A stretch of DNA of 13,545 bases from an uncultured bacterium (GCA_947649215.1 CANSQW010000014.1:1-13545); one strand, 5' to 3'; positions 1 through 7,876 are shown, numbered from the stretch's first letter. The notes: generated by a model not told the origin, from the sequence alone. Translations and numbers: made by a program.

Positions 1-18
1 GCCCGCGAAGGCGGGTGA
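1..18 (+). CDS. Probable last codons of the upstream gene (xseA candidate), partial
   Basis: The first 18 bases read in frame as A-R-E-G-G-stop, and the TGA (16-18) overlaps the GTG start of xseB (15-17) in a GTGA junction. Such stop/start overlaps are typical of the xseA-xseB pair, which encodes the large and small subunits of exodeoxyribonuclease VII. Only five codons are visible, so the identity comes from gene order alone. Confidence 0.3.
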   Translation, partial: AREGG

Positions 19-329
19 GTAGCGTGGAGGATCGCGGTACCTTCGAGTCGGTGCGCACGCGCCTGGAGGAGATCGTCGAGGCCGTGGGCGCCGAGGACGT
101 CACGCTTGACGAGGCGCTCGCCCTCTACGAGGAGGCCGTCAAGCTGGGGCTTGCGGCCTGCGACTTGAGCGAGAAGGACGTGGAGGCGGCCTTCCCCGAG
201 GATGCCCCGGCCGACGCCGCCGACGCCGCCCCAGCCGCCGACGACGCCGCCCCGGCGGACCTTGCCGCCGAGCCTGTCGCCGAGGAAGCCCCCGCGCCCG
301 AGGGCGCCGATCCTGTCGCCCAGGACTAA
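15..329 (+). CDS. xseB: Exodeoxyribonuclease VII small subunit
   Basis: This is the small subunit of exonuclease VII, which binds the XseA catalytic subunit in the cytoplasm and degrades single-stranded DNA to short oligonucleotides. Residues 9-57 show the family's helical hairpin: FESVRTRLEEIVEAVG, then VTLDEALALYEEAVKLG, then a C-terminal helix. The GTG start at 15 has a purine-rich GAAGGCGG just upstream and overlaps a putative upstream stop. At 104 residues it is longer than the usual 70-90, because residues from about 60 onward form a low-complexity tail of Ala, Asp, Pro and Glu with no recognisable fold. The gene ends 9 bases before dxs, whose ribosome binding site begins right after the xseB stop, so the two are very probably co-transcribed. 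The core identification is firm, and the role of the acidic tail is unknown. Confidence 0.87.
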   Translation: MSSVEDRGTFESVRTRLEEIVEAVGAEDVTLDEALALYEEAVKLGLAACDLSEKDVEAAFPEDAPADAADAAPAADDAAPADLAAEPVAEEAPAPEGADPVAQD

Positions 330-338
330 GGAGGCCCC

Positions 339-2228
339 ATGGACGAAGCGCGCATTCTCGATGTCGTCCGGTCGCCCGCTGACCTCAAGGTGCTGACCGA
401 GGAGGAGCTGGGCATCCTGGCGCAGGAGATCCGCGAGGAGATGATCGCCATCACCTCGCGCACCGGCGGGCACCTCGCCTCGTCCCTCGGCGCCGTGGAG
501 ATCATCCTCGCCGTCCACAGCCTGCTCGACACTCCCAAGGACAAGCTCATCTTCGACGTGGGCCACCAGGCCTACGCGCATAAGCTGGTGACCGGCCGCC
601 TCGGCGACTTCGACACCCTGCGCTCCTATGGCGGCATCTCGGGCTTCCCCAAGCCCGACGAGAGCCCCTACGACGTGCATCCCTCGGGCCATGCGTCCGA
701 CTCGCTCTCGGTGGCCACGGGCCTGGCCAAGGCACGCGTGCTCTCCGGCACCGACGAGAAGGTGGTCGCCGTCATCGGCGATGCCGCGCTCTCCGGCGGC
801 ATGGCCTTCGAGGCCCTCAACTACATGGGCGCCGAGCAGCTGCCGCTTGTGGTCATCCTGAACGACAACGAGCGCTCCATCTCGCGCAACGTCGGGGCGC
901 TCATGAAGCACCTCGGCTACATGCGCACCACCGCCGAGTATCGCGACGCGCGCGACTCCTTCCAGGAGCTGCTCGAGACCCGGGCGCCGCTCGGTCGCGC
1001 CATGGCGCGCTTCGGCAAGAACATGAAGGAGTCCATCAAGCAGATGGTCATCCCGCACTCGATGATGTTCGAGCAGCTGGGCATCGTGTGCACCGCGCCC
1101 GTGGACGGCCACGACATCGCGGCCCTGCGCGAGACGCTCGCCGTGTGCCTGGCGGCTGACGCGCCCGTGCTCATGCACGTGGTGACGAAGAAGGGCGCCG
1201 GCTACGAGCCCGCCGTGCGCGACCCCGAGCGCTTCCACGGCGTGGGGCCCTTCGACATCGAGACGGGCGCCGATGTGCCCAAGAAGCCTGGCGCGCCCAG
1301 CTACACGAGCGTGTTCGGCGAGGCCCTCGTGCGCGAGGCGCGCGCCGACGAGCGCATCGTCGCCATCACGGCGGCCATGGAGGGGGGCACGGGCCTCAAG
1401 CCCTTCGCCGCGGCGTTCCCCGAGCGCTTCGTGGACGTGGGCATCGCCGAGGAGCAGGCCGTCGCCATGGCGTCGGGCCTGGCCATCGGCGGGAAGAAGC
1501 CGGTCGTGGCCGTCTACTCCACCTTCATGCAGCGCGCCATCGACCAGATGGCCATCGACTGCGCGCTGCCCGACCTCGACGTGGTGTTCGCGCTCGACCG
1601 CGCCGGCATCGTTGGCGAGGACGGCCCCACCCACCACGGCATGTTCGACCTGGTCTACACGCGGATGATCCCGAACATGCGGGTGATCGCCCCCTCCGAC
1701 GAGGCCGAGCTGGCCGACGCGCTGCACACGGCGCTCGCCCTGGGAGGCCCCGTCGCCATCCGCTACCCGCGCGGCGCGGCCGAGTGCGTGGCGGTGCCCG
1801 AGGAGCCGCAGGTGCTCCCCGTGGGCGTGAGCCGGCTTCTGCGCGAGGGGAGCGACGTGGCCATCCTCGCCTTCGGCTGCATGGCGCCGCGCGCGCTCAA
1901 GGCGGCCCGCCTGCTGGCCGCCCGCGGCATCGAGGCGCGCGTGGTTGACATGCGCTGGGTGAAGCCCATGGACGAGGAGGCCATCCGCGACGCCTGCGAC
2001 ACGCGCCTCATCGTCACCGTGGAGGCTGGCGTCATCGCCGGCGGCGCAGGCGAGGGCGTCTGCGGCTACTTGGCCGAGATGGGTCTCGACTCGCCGGTGC
2101 GGATGCTCGGCGTGCCTGACGTGTTCGTCCCCCAGGGCAGGTCTGACCTGCTGGTGGAGGATCTGGGCCTGTCACCCGAGGGCATCGCCAACGCCATTCT
2201 GGAGACCCTGGCCGAGCAGGTGGCGTAG
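339..2228 (+). CDS. dxs: 1-deoxy-D-xylulose-5-phosphate synthase
   Basis: DXS condenses pyruvate and glyceraldehyde 3-phosphate, using thiamine diphosphate, to make 1-deoxyxylulose 5-phosphate. This is the first step of the MEP isoprenoid pathway and also feeds thiamine and pyridoxal synthesis. The 629-residue length is normal. Visible landmarks are H45 in RTGGHLASSLG, H76 in FDVGHQAYAHK, H118 in PSGHASDS, the thiamine diphosphate/Mg motif starting GDAALSGGMAFEALN at 147 with N175 in ILNDN, the catalytic-type E371 in GIAEEQAV, YSTFMQRAIDQ, DRAGIVGEDGPTHHG and YPRG. One oddity is that the usual E-Q/E-H triplet at the catalytic Glu reads E371-E372-Q373 here, so the conserved His is Gln. The ATG at 339 follows an AAGGAGG ribosome binding site. 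It forms a probable operon with xseB, a pairing seen in many bacteria. The assignment is secure. Confidence 0.97.
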   Translation: MDEARILDVVRSPADLKVLTEEELGILAQEIREEMIAITSRTGGHLASSLGAVEIILAVHSLLDTPKDKLIFDVGHQAYAHKLVTGRLGDFDTLRSYGGISGFPKPDESPYDVHPSGHASDSLSVATGLAKARVLSGTDEKVVAVIGDAALSGGMAFEALNYMGAEQLPLVVILNDNERSISRNVGALMKHLGYMRTTAEYRDARDSFQELLETRAPLGRAMARFGKNMKESIKQMVIPHSMMFEQLGIVCTAPVDGHDIAALRETLAVCLAADAPVLMHVVTKKGAGYEPAVRDPERFHGVGPFDIETGADVPKKPGAPSYTSVFGEALVREARADERIVAITAAMEGGTGLKPFAAAFPERFVDVGIAEEQAVAMASGLAIGGKKPVVAVYSTFMQRAIDQMAIDCALPDLDVVFALDRAGIVGEDGPTHHGMFDLVYTRMIPNMRVIAPSDEAELADALHTALALGGPVAIRYPRGAAECVAVPEEPQVLPVGVSRLLREGSDVAILAFGCMAPRALKAARLLAARGIEARVVDMRWVKPMDEEAIRDACDTRLIVTVEAGVIAGGAGEGVCGYLAEMGLDSPVRMLGVPDVFVPQGRSDLLVEDLGLSPEGIANAILETLAEQVA

Positions 2229-2232
2229 GGCC

Positions 2233-2264
2233 GCCGCGCGCCTGGCGCCGCCGGCGTGCGCGGC
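2233..2264 (+). terminator. GC-rich hairpin after dxs, possible terminator
   Basis: GCCGCGC (2233-2239) can pair with GCGCGGC (2258-2264) around an 18-base GC-rich loop that can fold further. It lies 5 bases after the dxs stop. No T tract follows, so intrinsic termination is only a possibility. The same stop-hairpin-element order recurs at the other two palindromic element copies. Confidence 0.35.
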
Positions 2265-2271
2265 TCCCACG

Positions 2272-2437
2272 CGTAAAGTGGCCAAAAAACGCGCTTTGAC
2301 GACACCTCGGCCCGCCCCGCGCGACGTTCCGCGCGCAAAACCCCAGGTCGCGAGAATTGGGCCGCGCGCCTACCACGCGCCGGGGGCGGAAAGCGGCCGC
2401 ATTTCGTCGTCAAGTCGTCAATTTTGGCCACTTTGCG
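2272..2437 (+). repeat. Palindromic intergenic element, copy 1
   Basis: This is a 166-bp element bounded by imperfect inverted repeats: left arm 2272-2303, right arm 2406-2437, about 25 of 32 positions complementary. Each arm carries a GGCCAAAA block followed by TTGACGAC. The right arm, read on the minus strand, has two TTGACGAC octamers in tandem. An internal box CGCAAAACCCCAGGTCG lies at 2334-2350. Bases 2279-2457, which include 20 bases past the right arm, match 6890-7068 perfectly (179 bp). The element fills most of the 342-bp gap between dxs and the surface-protein gene. It could be a non-autonomous mobile element (MITE-like), a REP/BIME-type sequence, a structured RNA or a protein-binding array. 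No transposase is visible in the window, and its function is unknown. Confidence 0.9.
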
Positions 2438-2471
2438 TGCGATCTGCTGCACATTGGGTGAGCGATGGCTG

Positions 2472-2498
2472 TTGTCTGTAACCATACTGTTATATACT
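2472..2498 (+). promoter_or_regulatory. Candidate promoter of the surface-protein gene
   Basis: An AT-rich island stands out from GC-rich surroundings. It holds TTGTCT (2472-2477) as a -35-like hexamer and TATACT (2493-2498) as a -10-like hexamer, 5/6 to the TATAAT consensus. The spacer is 15 bp, shorter than the ideal 17. Transcription would begin near 2505, giving a leader of about 65 bases. It begins 15 bases beyond the 179-bp repeat, so the repeat itself does not supply these hexamers. Confidence 0.45.
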
Positions 2499-2570
2499 CT
2501 GGGGTCAGGGAAAGCGCGGCGAGGCATGGTCGCGGCTCTCCTTGGATATCCGACGAAAGATGGGAACATA

Positions 2571-2747
2571 ATGCAGCGCTCAACTACTCCTGTTCTCGGG
2601 AAGGGCCTTTGCAGTGGGGCCCTGTCCCTCATCGTCGCCTCCACCTTGGCCACGGGCATGACGCCTGCCATCGCCCTGGCCGACGAGACGACGCCCCTCG
2701 CGACGGCTGAGGCCGCCTCGGAGACCGCACCCCCCCCCCTTCTCTGA
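2571..2747 (+). CDS. Signal-peptide fragment of the surface protein, truncated by frameshift (58 aa)
   Basis: Read as assembled, translation from the ATG at 2571 gives 58 residues and stops at TGA 2745-2747. The sequence is a clear Sec signal peptide: a short basic start (MQRSTTPVLGKG), a hydrophobic core (GALSLIVASTLATG), and an A-x-A type cleavage site in AIALA before DETT at about residue 38. After cleavage only about 20 residues remain, ending in a proline run encoded by the C10 tract. This is the 5' end of the long gene running to 6804, and it is separate only because the tract is one base too long for the frame. The ribosome binding site is weak (AAAGATGGGA about 6 bases upstream). It should be read together with the full-gene entry. 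Confidence 0.75.
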   Translation: MQRSTTPVLGKGLCSGALSLIVASTLATGMTPAIALADETTPLATAEAASETAPPPLL

Positions 2748-5700
2748 AAGCGATCCCGCGCTAGCCAGCGCGGATGGCGGCGACCCTGCCGCGCCGGGCG
2801 CTGCCCGATCCCTGGCCGATACCGGCCTCAGCATCGCCGGCGGCGTCGCTGGCACCGACTACGCCGTTGACGATGCGGCCAAGAAGATCGTCTTTACCTC
2901 CGGCAAGACGATGACCGTGAGCGGCGTGTCCCAGGGCTATACCCTGGAGGTGGCCGCCGGTGTTCACGCCACCCTCGTCCTGGATAACGTGACCATCCAG
3001 TTCTCGCGCACGGGCGACAGCCAGAAGGTGCCCCTCAACATCGTCACCAACCTCATGGACGTGGGAGGGGAGGAGCGCGAGACGGCCGCAACCGACGGCA
3101 CGCAGATCGCCAACCCCACCTCGCTCCACCTCATCCTGGCTGACGGCTCCACCAACACCCTGACCGCCGGCTACGGTGCACCAGCCCTTCGCTGCGGCGA
3201 GGGGTCGCGTCTCGTAGTGGACGACGCAATCCTGAACATCGATGATAAGGGCAATCCCATCGTGCCCAACGAGGGTCGTATTCCCTACGACTGCGCCTTG
3301 CAGGACGGTACGCAGCTGAAGAAGAACGATCCCCTCTACCTCATGGACAGCGCGAAGCCCGGTAAGCTTGTCTGTGAGGGTGGCTCGGGTGGTGCCGGCA
3401 TCGGCAGCGGTCCCCACGAGAACTCCGGCTATATGGAGTTCAACGGCGGTGACATCACCGCTTACGCCTATGGAAACAGCAGTAGCGCTACAGAGCAGTA
3501 CAACCATACGGGTGCGGGCATCGGCGGCAGCATCGGCGGTGGCGCAACCCTTACGATCTTCAACGGCGGTGTGGTGGACGCGAAGGGCTCCTACCACGGC
3601 GCGGGCATCGGTGCCGGCTGCACTACAACTTCAGGTGACTGGGGCGGTGAATACAGCGCTGCCAATCGCACTCCCATCCCCGGGGCCATCATTTCACGTG
3701 AAAGCGAGCGTGCTGGCGGTAGCGGTCGACCCCTCTGCCGAGACATCACCGTCAACGGCGGCAACATCACCTCGGAGGGCTACATCCACGGTTTCGCCTT
3801 CGGCGGGGCCTGCGGCTCGGCTTCAAACGCCGGACACAAACTGGTTATTACCGGAGGCAACCTCACGCCGGTCAATGCTTCGGATGGCTCGAAGCTCCTC
3901 GGCGCGACGGGCATGGAGATCGTTGTGCAGGGCGGATCGTTCTACGTGCCCAGCTTCGGCGGATCGGTCACCGACGGCCGTGGCCATGCCTTGCAGATGG
4001 TTACCATCAACCTAGACGGCTTCGACGAGCTGAAGGGTGCCCAGCTTAAGAACCTCACCGTCACTGTGGACGGTGCGCCTCTTACCGACAGCGCGGGTAA
4101 GCCCTACGATTACGGCATGCCCTACGGCGTGGACAGCTCTGGTTGCGTATACTTCTGGCTGCCGAGCGAAGTAAACGGAAAGCCGCTTGCTGATCAGACG
4201 GTGTCCATCGGCAACTTTGAGACCTCGGTGATTGACCCTGATACGGGTAATCGCACTGATGTGCCCTCCGACTTCGACTTCGTGGTGCCTAACCCCGGCA
4301 CCGGGTCGCTGGCCAAACGCTATGTGGAGATTGACATCGACAGCTATGTCGACAAGACGCCTGATCTAAAGAAGTCGCTGTTCAAGCGTTATAACGGTCT
4401 GCCTGTCGGCCTCGACGGAGGTCTCGCCCAGACTATCGCGTCTTTCAACGTGCCAGCTGGTGAGCCTAAGGACAAGTTCCTCGACAGCGCCGACACCATG
4501 ACTTTCAGTTCGCAGCGCACCCACGATAAGAACGGCGACGCTACCACTGACACCATCCAGCCCGGTGCCGATTTCTCCGATGTGGGTGACTACGATCTCA
4601 TTGTGGAGTCGAAGCAGTATTCGGGCGACGCCAGCTTCCAGAAGTCCTTCTGGGGCCACAAGCTGTACTTCTCGGCTGCCATCACGCCAGCTGACTCCCG
4701 CGTCAGCGTGCTGAACCACGTGATCGACTACGACGAGACCATCACCCGCGCCTCCAAGCCGGTGAAGGGCGTCACCTTCACCGCCCACGTCATGCCCCGT
4801 GATGAGGCAGGCGAGAACGGCGAGGCCCCCGAGGCGAAGACCTGCGCCTCGCCCAACGGCACCGTGCAGTTCTACGCGAACGGCGTGGCCGTGGGCGATC
4901 CGGTTCAGGCCGTGGCCGCAGGCGATCTGACCGACACCGGCTACCACTACAGCGTGGCCACCCTCAACTGGGACAAGACCGGTGTGCAGATCCCCCGCAA
5001 CCCCGATGGCACCATCGAGATCACGGCCAAGTTCAACGGCGGCACCAACTATCTGAAGTCCGAGAGCAACGACGACCGCACCACTGAGGACGAGGAGCCC
5101 GACTTCCCCTTCGGCTCTACGCCGGAGATCACGGTGAAGCCGCAGAACCCCGATCCCACGGTGCCCGTGCCCGACATCTCCCCGGAGGACATAGCCAAGC
5201 CTGGCGAGAAAGACCCCGACGCTACCGACAAGGATCTCACCAACACCCTGCACTCCACGGCCAACGACAGCGTTTCCTACCCGGTGCGCCCGAACGCGAA
5301 GCCGCTCACGCCCGAGGGCGGGCTCAAGGACTGGGTGGACCAGCGCTACGACATCCCCGCCGGCTGCGAGGTGTCCTCCATCACCGTGAAGAACGCCGAC
5401 GGCACGCCGGCCGCGGCCGTCGACCCCTCCAAGCCCGGCAGCTACCGGGTGGACGTGGTGGTGCGTGATCCCGTCACGGGCAACACCACCACCATCGCCG
5501 TGGACTACGCCATGGTGAACCCGCCGTCCGTCACCATCCCCACCACGCCCGACGGCCCGAAGGACGTGCCTCCCGACACGGTGGGCGACGAGCCCAACGG
5601 CGGCACGGTGCACGGCACCGGCCACGACACAGTGAGCCGCCCCGTGAAGGAGGGCCACGTCGAGTCGCCTGACTCGCTCAAGGAGTGGGCGGAGTCGCGC

Positions 5701-6804
5701 TTCGACATCCCCGAGGGCTGCACCATGAGCACGCCGACCATCTCCCAGGACGGCAAGCCGATCGGCTCCATCGACTGCAGCAAGCCGGGGCGCTACGAGG
5801 TGAGCTTCGTCGTCACCGACGAGCGCGGCAACACCACCACCGTGAACGTGGACTACCGCATCACCAACCCGCCGAGCGTCACCATCCCCGGCGCCACGGA
5901 TCAGCCCAAGCCGCCGAGCGACCCGTCTGACCCCGCCAACCCCGGCGGCGTGGAGGAGGGCCCCGGCAACGGCACCGTGCACGCTACCTTGGAGGACACG
6001 CTCTCGCGGCCCACGGCCCCGGGGGAGAAGGACACGCCCGACACGCTCAAGGACTGGGCGGACGAGCGCTACGACATCCCCGACGACTGCGAGATCACCC
6101 GCCCCGTCATCACCGACGAGCAGGGCAACCCCCTCGACGAGATCGACCGGGGCAAGCCGGGGCGCTACGAGGTCGTCTTCGAGGTGAAGGATCCCTACGG
6201 CAACAGCACGCAGCTGGTGGTGGACTACACGGTGCACGGCGTGCCCGATGTGAAGCCCGCCGATCCCGACAAGAGCGAGCTTGTGGAGAAGGAGCCCCCG
6301 CACACCGATGAGGACGGCACGATCCATCAGGAGCTCGAGGACAAGAAGCCGGTCGAGGTGACGCCCGATCCCGCCGATCCGTCAAAGCCCCTTACCAAGG
6401 ACGACATCCTGCAGGAGGTCGAGGATCGCTACGACATCCCCGAGGGGTCGCAGGTGGAGATCACCATCACCGACCCGCAGGGCAACCCCGTCGATGAGAT
6501 CGACCCCACGAAGCCCGGAGACTACACGGTGTCGGTGGTCGTCACGTCGCCAGCGGGCGACACCACCACCGTGGAGATGCACTGGGTCGTCGCCGAGGGC
6601 GCGGCGAGCGTGGTTCCCGACGGAAGCGACGGGGACGCGCCCGATGCCGCAGGAGACGAGGGTGAGGACGAGAAGGAGCGTCTGAGCGCCACGCGTCTCG
6701 CCCAGACGGGCGATGAGGGCACCCTGGGGCTCTTGGCCCTGGGAGGTGCCGCCGCCTCGCTGGCTGCCGCCGTCGGCGCCCGTCTGCGCCTGCGTCGCGA
6801 CTAG
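2571..6804 (+). CDS. Large exported LAQTG-anchored surface protein, frameshifted at a C10 tract (1,410 aa if restored)
   Basis: Removing one C from 2730-2739 joins the signal peptide to an open frame through to the stop at 6804. As assembled, the first ATG of the downstream frame is at 2911, giving 1,297 residues without an export signal. In restored numbering, about 114-480 is beta-helix-like, with GAGIG motifs near 274, 314 and 343 and repeated NGG-type turns (NGGDIT, NGGVVD, NGGNIT). This resembles the carbohydrate-binding or adhesin-like regions of gut surface proteins. About 713-832 is an Ig-like domain (GTVQFYANG, ITAKFNGGTNY). Four Ig-like repeats start at 892, 1012, 1135 and 1250. The C-terminus has LAQTG (1376-1380), a hydrophobic span and RLRLRRD, a sortase sorting signal in which A replaces P of LPxTG. 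It should be attached to the cell wall. Ligand and role are unknown; adhesion is inferred. The C10 could be real phase variation, a fixed mutation or an assembly error. Confidence 0.85.
2730..2739 (+). repeat. C10 homopolymer, candidate phase-variation switch
   Basis: Ten consecutive C lie about 54 bp past the predicted signal-peptide cleavage site. With 9 (or 12) C, the frame reads PPP-FSES and runs on to the sortase signal at 6804. With 10, translation stops at 2745-2747. With 11, it stops at the TAG at 2762-2764. Long C or G runs just inside surface-protein genes are classic slipped-strand switches in other bacteria, but a single assembly cannot show variation. Confidence 0.8.
5245..6597 (+). 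repeat. Four tandem Ig-like repeats within the surface-protein gene
   Basis: Units begin at 5245, 5605, 5974 and 6319 (spacings 360, 369 and 345 bp). Each encodes a start like T-x-H-x-T-x-x-D, then LKDW-type and RYDIP motifs, an I/V-D-x-x-KPG-x-Y strand, and V-x-D-x-x-GN-T ending in V-D-Y or a similar strand, linked by Pro/Asp-rich hinges. The layout resembles DUF5011/HYR-type bacterial Ig domains that form stalks. The DNA CGCTACGACATCCCC recurs at 5344, 6067 and 6427, with one change at 5698. A 22-bp stretch is identical at 5780-5801 and 6152-6173. The fourth unit is the most divergent and is followed by the sorting signal. Confidence 0.85.
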
Positions 6805-6847
6805 CAAAGGGCCGGCGTCTGGCGACGGGCGCCCTGCCTTCTACGGA

Positions 6848-6880
6848 CGAGCCCCGCCTGGCTGTGCCGGGCGGGGCTCG
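6848..6880 (+). terminator. Strong hairpin after the surface-protein gene
   Basis: CGAGCCCCGCC (6848-6858) pairs perfectly with GGCGGGGCTCG (6870-6880), and three further inner pairs are possible, 43 bases after the stop. There is no T run after it. It is probably a terminator for the surface gene, and it ends 2 bases before palindromic element copy 2. Confidence 0.6.
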
Positions 6881-6882
6881 TG

Positions 6883-7048
6883 CGCAAAATGGCCAAAAAA
6901 CGCGCTTTGACGACACCTCGGCCCGCCCCGCGCGACGTTCCGCGCGCAAAACCCCAGGTCGCGAGAATTGGGCCGCGCGCCTACCACGCGCCGGGGGCGG
7001 AAAGCGGCCGCATTTCGTCGTCAAGTCGTCAATTTTGGCCACTTTGCG
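6883..7048 (+). repeat. Palindromic intergenic element, copy 2
   Basis: This copy has the same orientation as copy 1. Bases 6890-7068 are identical to 2279-2457 over 179 bp, including 20 bases beyond the right arm. The arms are 6883-6914 and 7017-7048, and the internal box is at 6945-6961. It occupies most of the 325-bp gap between two convergent genes (surface protein and GNAT). Outside the 179 bp the flanks of copies 1 and 2 are unrelated, so the identity marks a recent duplication, gene conversion or recombination, or an assembly join. Confidence 0.9.
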
Positions 7049-7089
7049 TGCGATCTGCTGCACATTGGCGAACGCCGCCGTCGCGGCTG

Positions 7090-7122
7090 CTTGGGCGTGG
7101 GCGGTGCGCTCGGCCCGCCAAG
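7090..7122 (-). terminator. Possible terminator of the GNAT gene
   Basis: On the minus strand, 8 bases past the GNAT stop, CTTGGCGGGC can pair with GCCCACGCCCAAG, with small bulges, around a GC-rich loop. It is imperfect and lacks a T tract, so it is only a weak candidate. Confidence 0.25.
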
Positions 7123-7129
7123 TCGCCCC

Positions 7130-7684
7130 CTAGCCCCGCGCCGGCTTCTCCATGATGTAGTCGTCCATGACGTAGCCCTCGCCGATGTCGGTCACCACGG
7201 CGTCGATCGTCTCGAAGCCCTTGGCCCGGTAGGCGCGGATGCCCATCTCGTTGTGCTTGTTGACCGTCAGGTACATGGCGGCAAGCCCCCGGTCGGCGCA
7301 CAGCCGGTCGTAGAACTCGATCACGCGCGAGGCGAAGTGCTTGCCGCGCTCAGCGGCCAGAAGGTAGATCTTCGAGATGAAGAAGCGGTTCGTCTCGGGC
7401 TCGACGTGGCCGCCCGTGTAGCCCACCGTGCGGAAGGCGGGCTCGGCGCCCGCGGCCAGCTCAGGCCCGGTCAGCTCATCGGCCGCGCGTACGAGCCAGT
7501 ACTCGTAGCCGTGCTCGGCCATGTCGCGCTCGATGGCCTCGAGGCTCTGGAAGTTGGCCACCATGTACTCGGTCTGCGCCTCGCCGATGAGCGCTGGCCA
7601 GTACTCGCGCCAGATTTCGCCGGCCAGCGCGGCCAGCTCCGCCTTCTCCTCGTCGGTGACCACCGGCTGAAACTCCACCACCAT
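7130..7684 (-). CDS. GNAT family N-acetyltransferase
   Basis: This is a 184-residue cytoplasmic protein with the Gcn5-related acetyltransferase core, which moves the acetyl group of acetyl-CoA to an amine. Motif A spans about residues 105-122, a strand (FFISKIYLLA) followed by the acyl-CoA phosphate loop R113-G-K-H-F-A and helix. Motif B follows (MYLTVNKHN at 138-145, then AYRAKGF at 151-157), where Y152 sits at the position often acting as general acid. The substrate cannot be told; amino-acid, peptide or small-molecule amines are all possible. The ATG (complement of 7682-7684) has a GGAAGGAAGG ribosome binding site about 8 bases upstream. It stands alone on the minus strand, divergent from amt and convergent with the surface gene, so it is probably monocistronic. 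Confidence 0.9.
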   Translation of the reverse strand: MVVEFQPVVTDEEKAELAALAGEIWREYWPALIGEAQTEYMVANFQSLEAIERDMAEHGYEYWLVRAADELTGPELAAGAEPAFRTVGYTGGHVEPETNRFFISKIYLLAAERGKHFASRVIEFYDRLCADRGLAAMYLTVNKHNEMGIRAYRAKGFETIDAVVTDIGEGYVMDDYIMEKPARG

Positions 7685-7725
7685 GTCGTGACCTTCCTTC
7701 CTCGATGACGTGCGGGATGCGTGTC

Positions 7726-7731
7726 AGCATA
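7726..7731 (-). promoter_or_regulatory. Possible -10 element of the GNAT gene
   Basis: On the minus strand TATGCT lies 41 bases before the GNAT start codon and fits the relaxed actinobacterial TAnnnT pattern. The same hexamer precedes the MMPL gene. No good -35 is visible. The resulting leader would be about 35 bases and would include the ribosome binding site. Confidence 0.25.
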
Positions 7732-7820
7732 CCGCAAGCGCATCACGCGAACCTCGAGTTTCCGGTGTGTAACGTCCGGGCTTCCCGCATGTTAAAAGGC
7801 CTTTGCGAGCCGGTTAGCAA

Positions 7821-7876
7821 CCGCCGCTGCGGGCCGTTGCGCCTCCGGGCGATGGCATGATCGGAGGCGCCGGCGG
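7821..7876 (+). promoter_or_regulatory. Long hairpin upstream of amt, candidate leader RNA structure
   Basis: In the 267-bp gap between the divergent GNAT and amt genes, GCGCCTCCG (7839-7847) pairs perfectly with CGGAGGCGC (7862-7870). Outside it CCGCCG (7821-7826) pairs with CGGCGG (7871-7876), with a 12-base one-sided insert and a 14-base loop. A smaller hairpin, CGGTT-AGC-AACCG (7811-7823), overlaps its base and would be mutually exclusive with it. The structure ends 75 bases before the amt start. It might be an attenuator or a protein- or RNA-binding leader for nitrogen control, but I recognise no known riboswitch class and could not place the transcription start. Confidence 0.35.

Noticed and set aside
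4366..6327. 653-codon open frame on the minus strand across the surface gene
   Set aside because: It lies antisense to the repeat region of a well-supported gene, its composition is V/G/H/R-rich without domains, and it follows from high-GC codon bias on the opposite strand.
2272..7048. CRISPR array or IS element explanation for the repeats
   Set aside because: The copies are kilobases apart without regular spacers, carry no transposase gene, and are only about 166-168 bp long.
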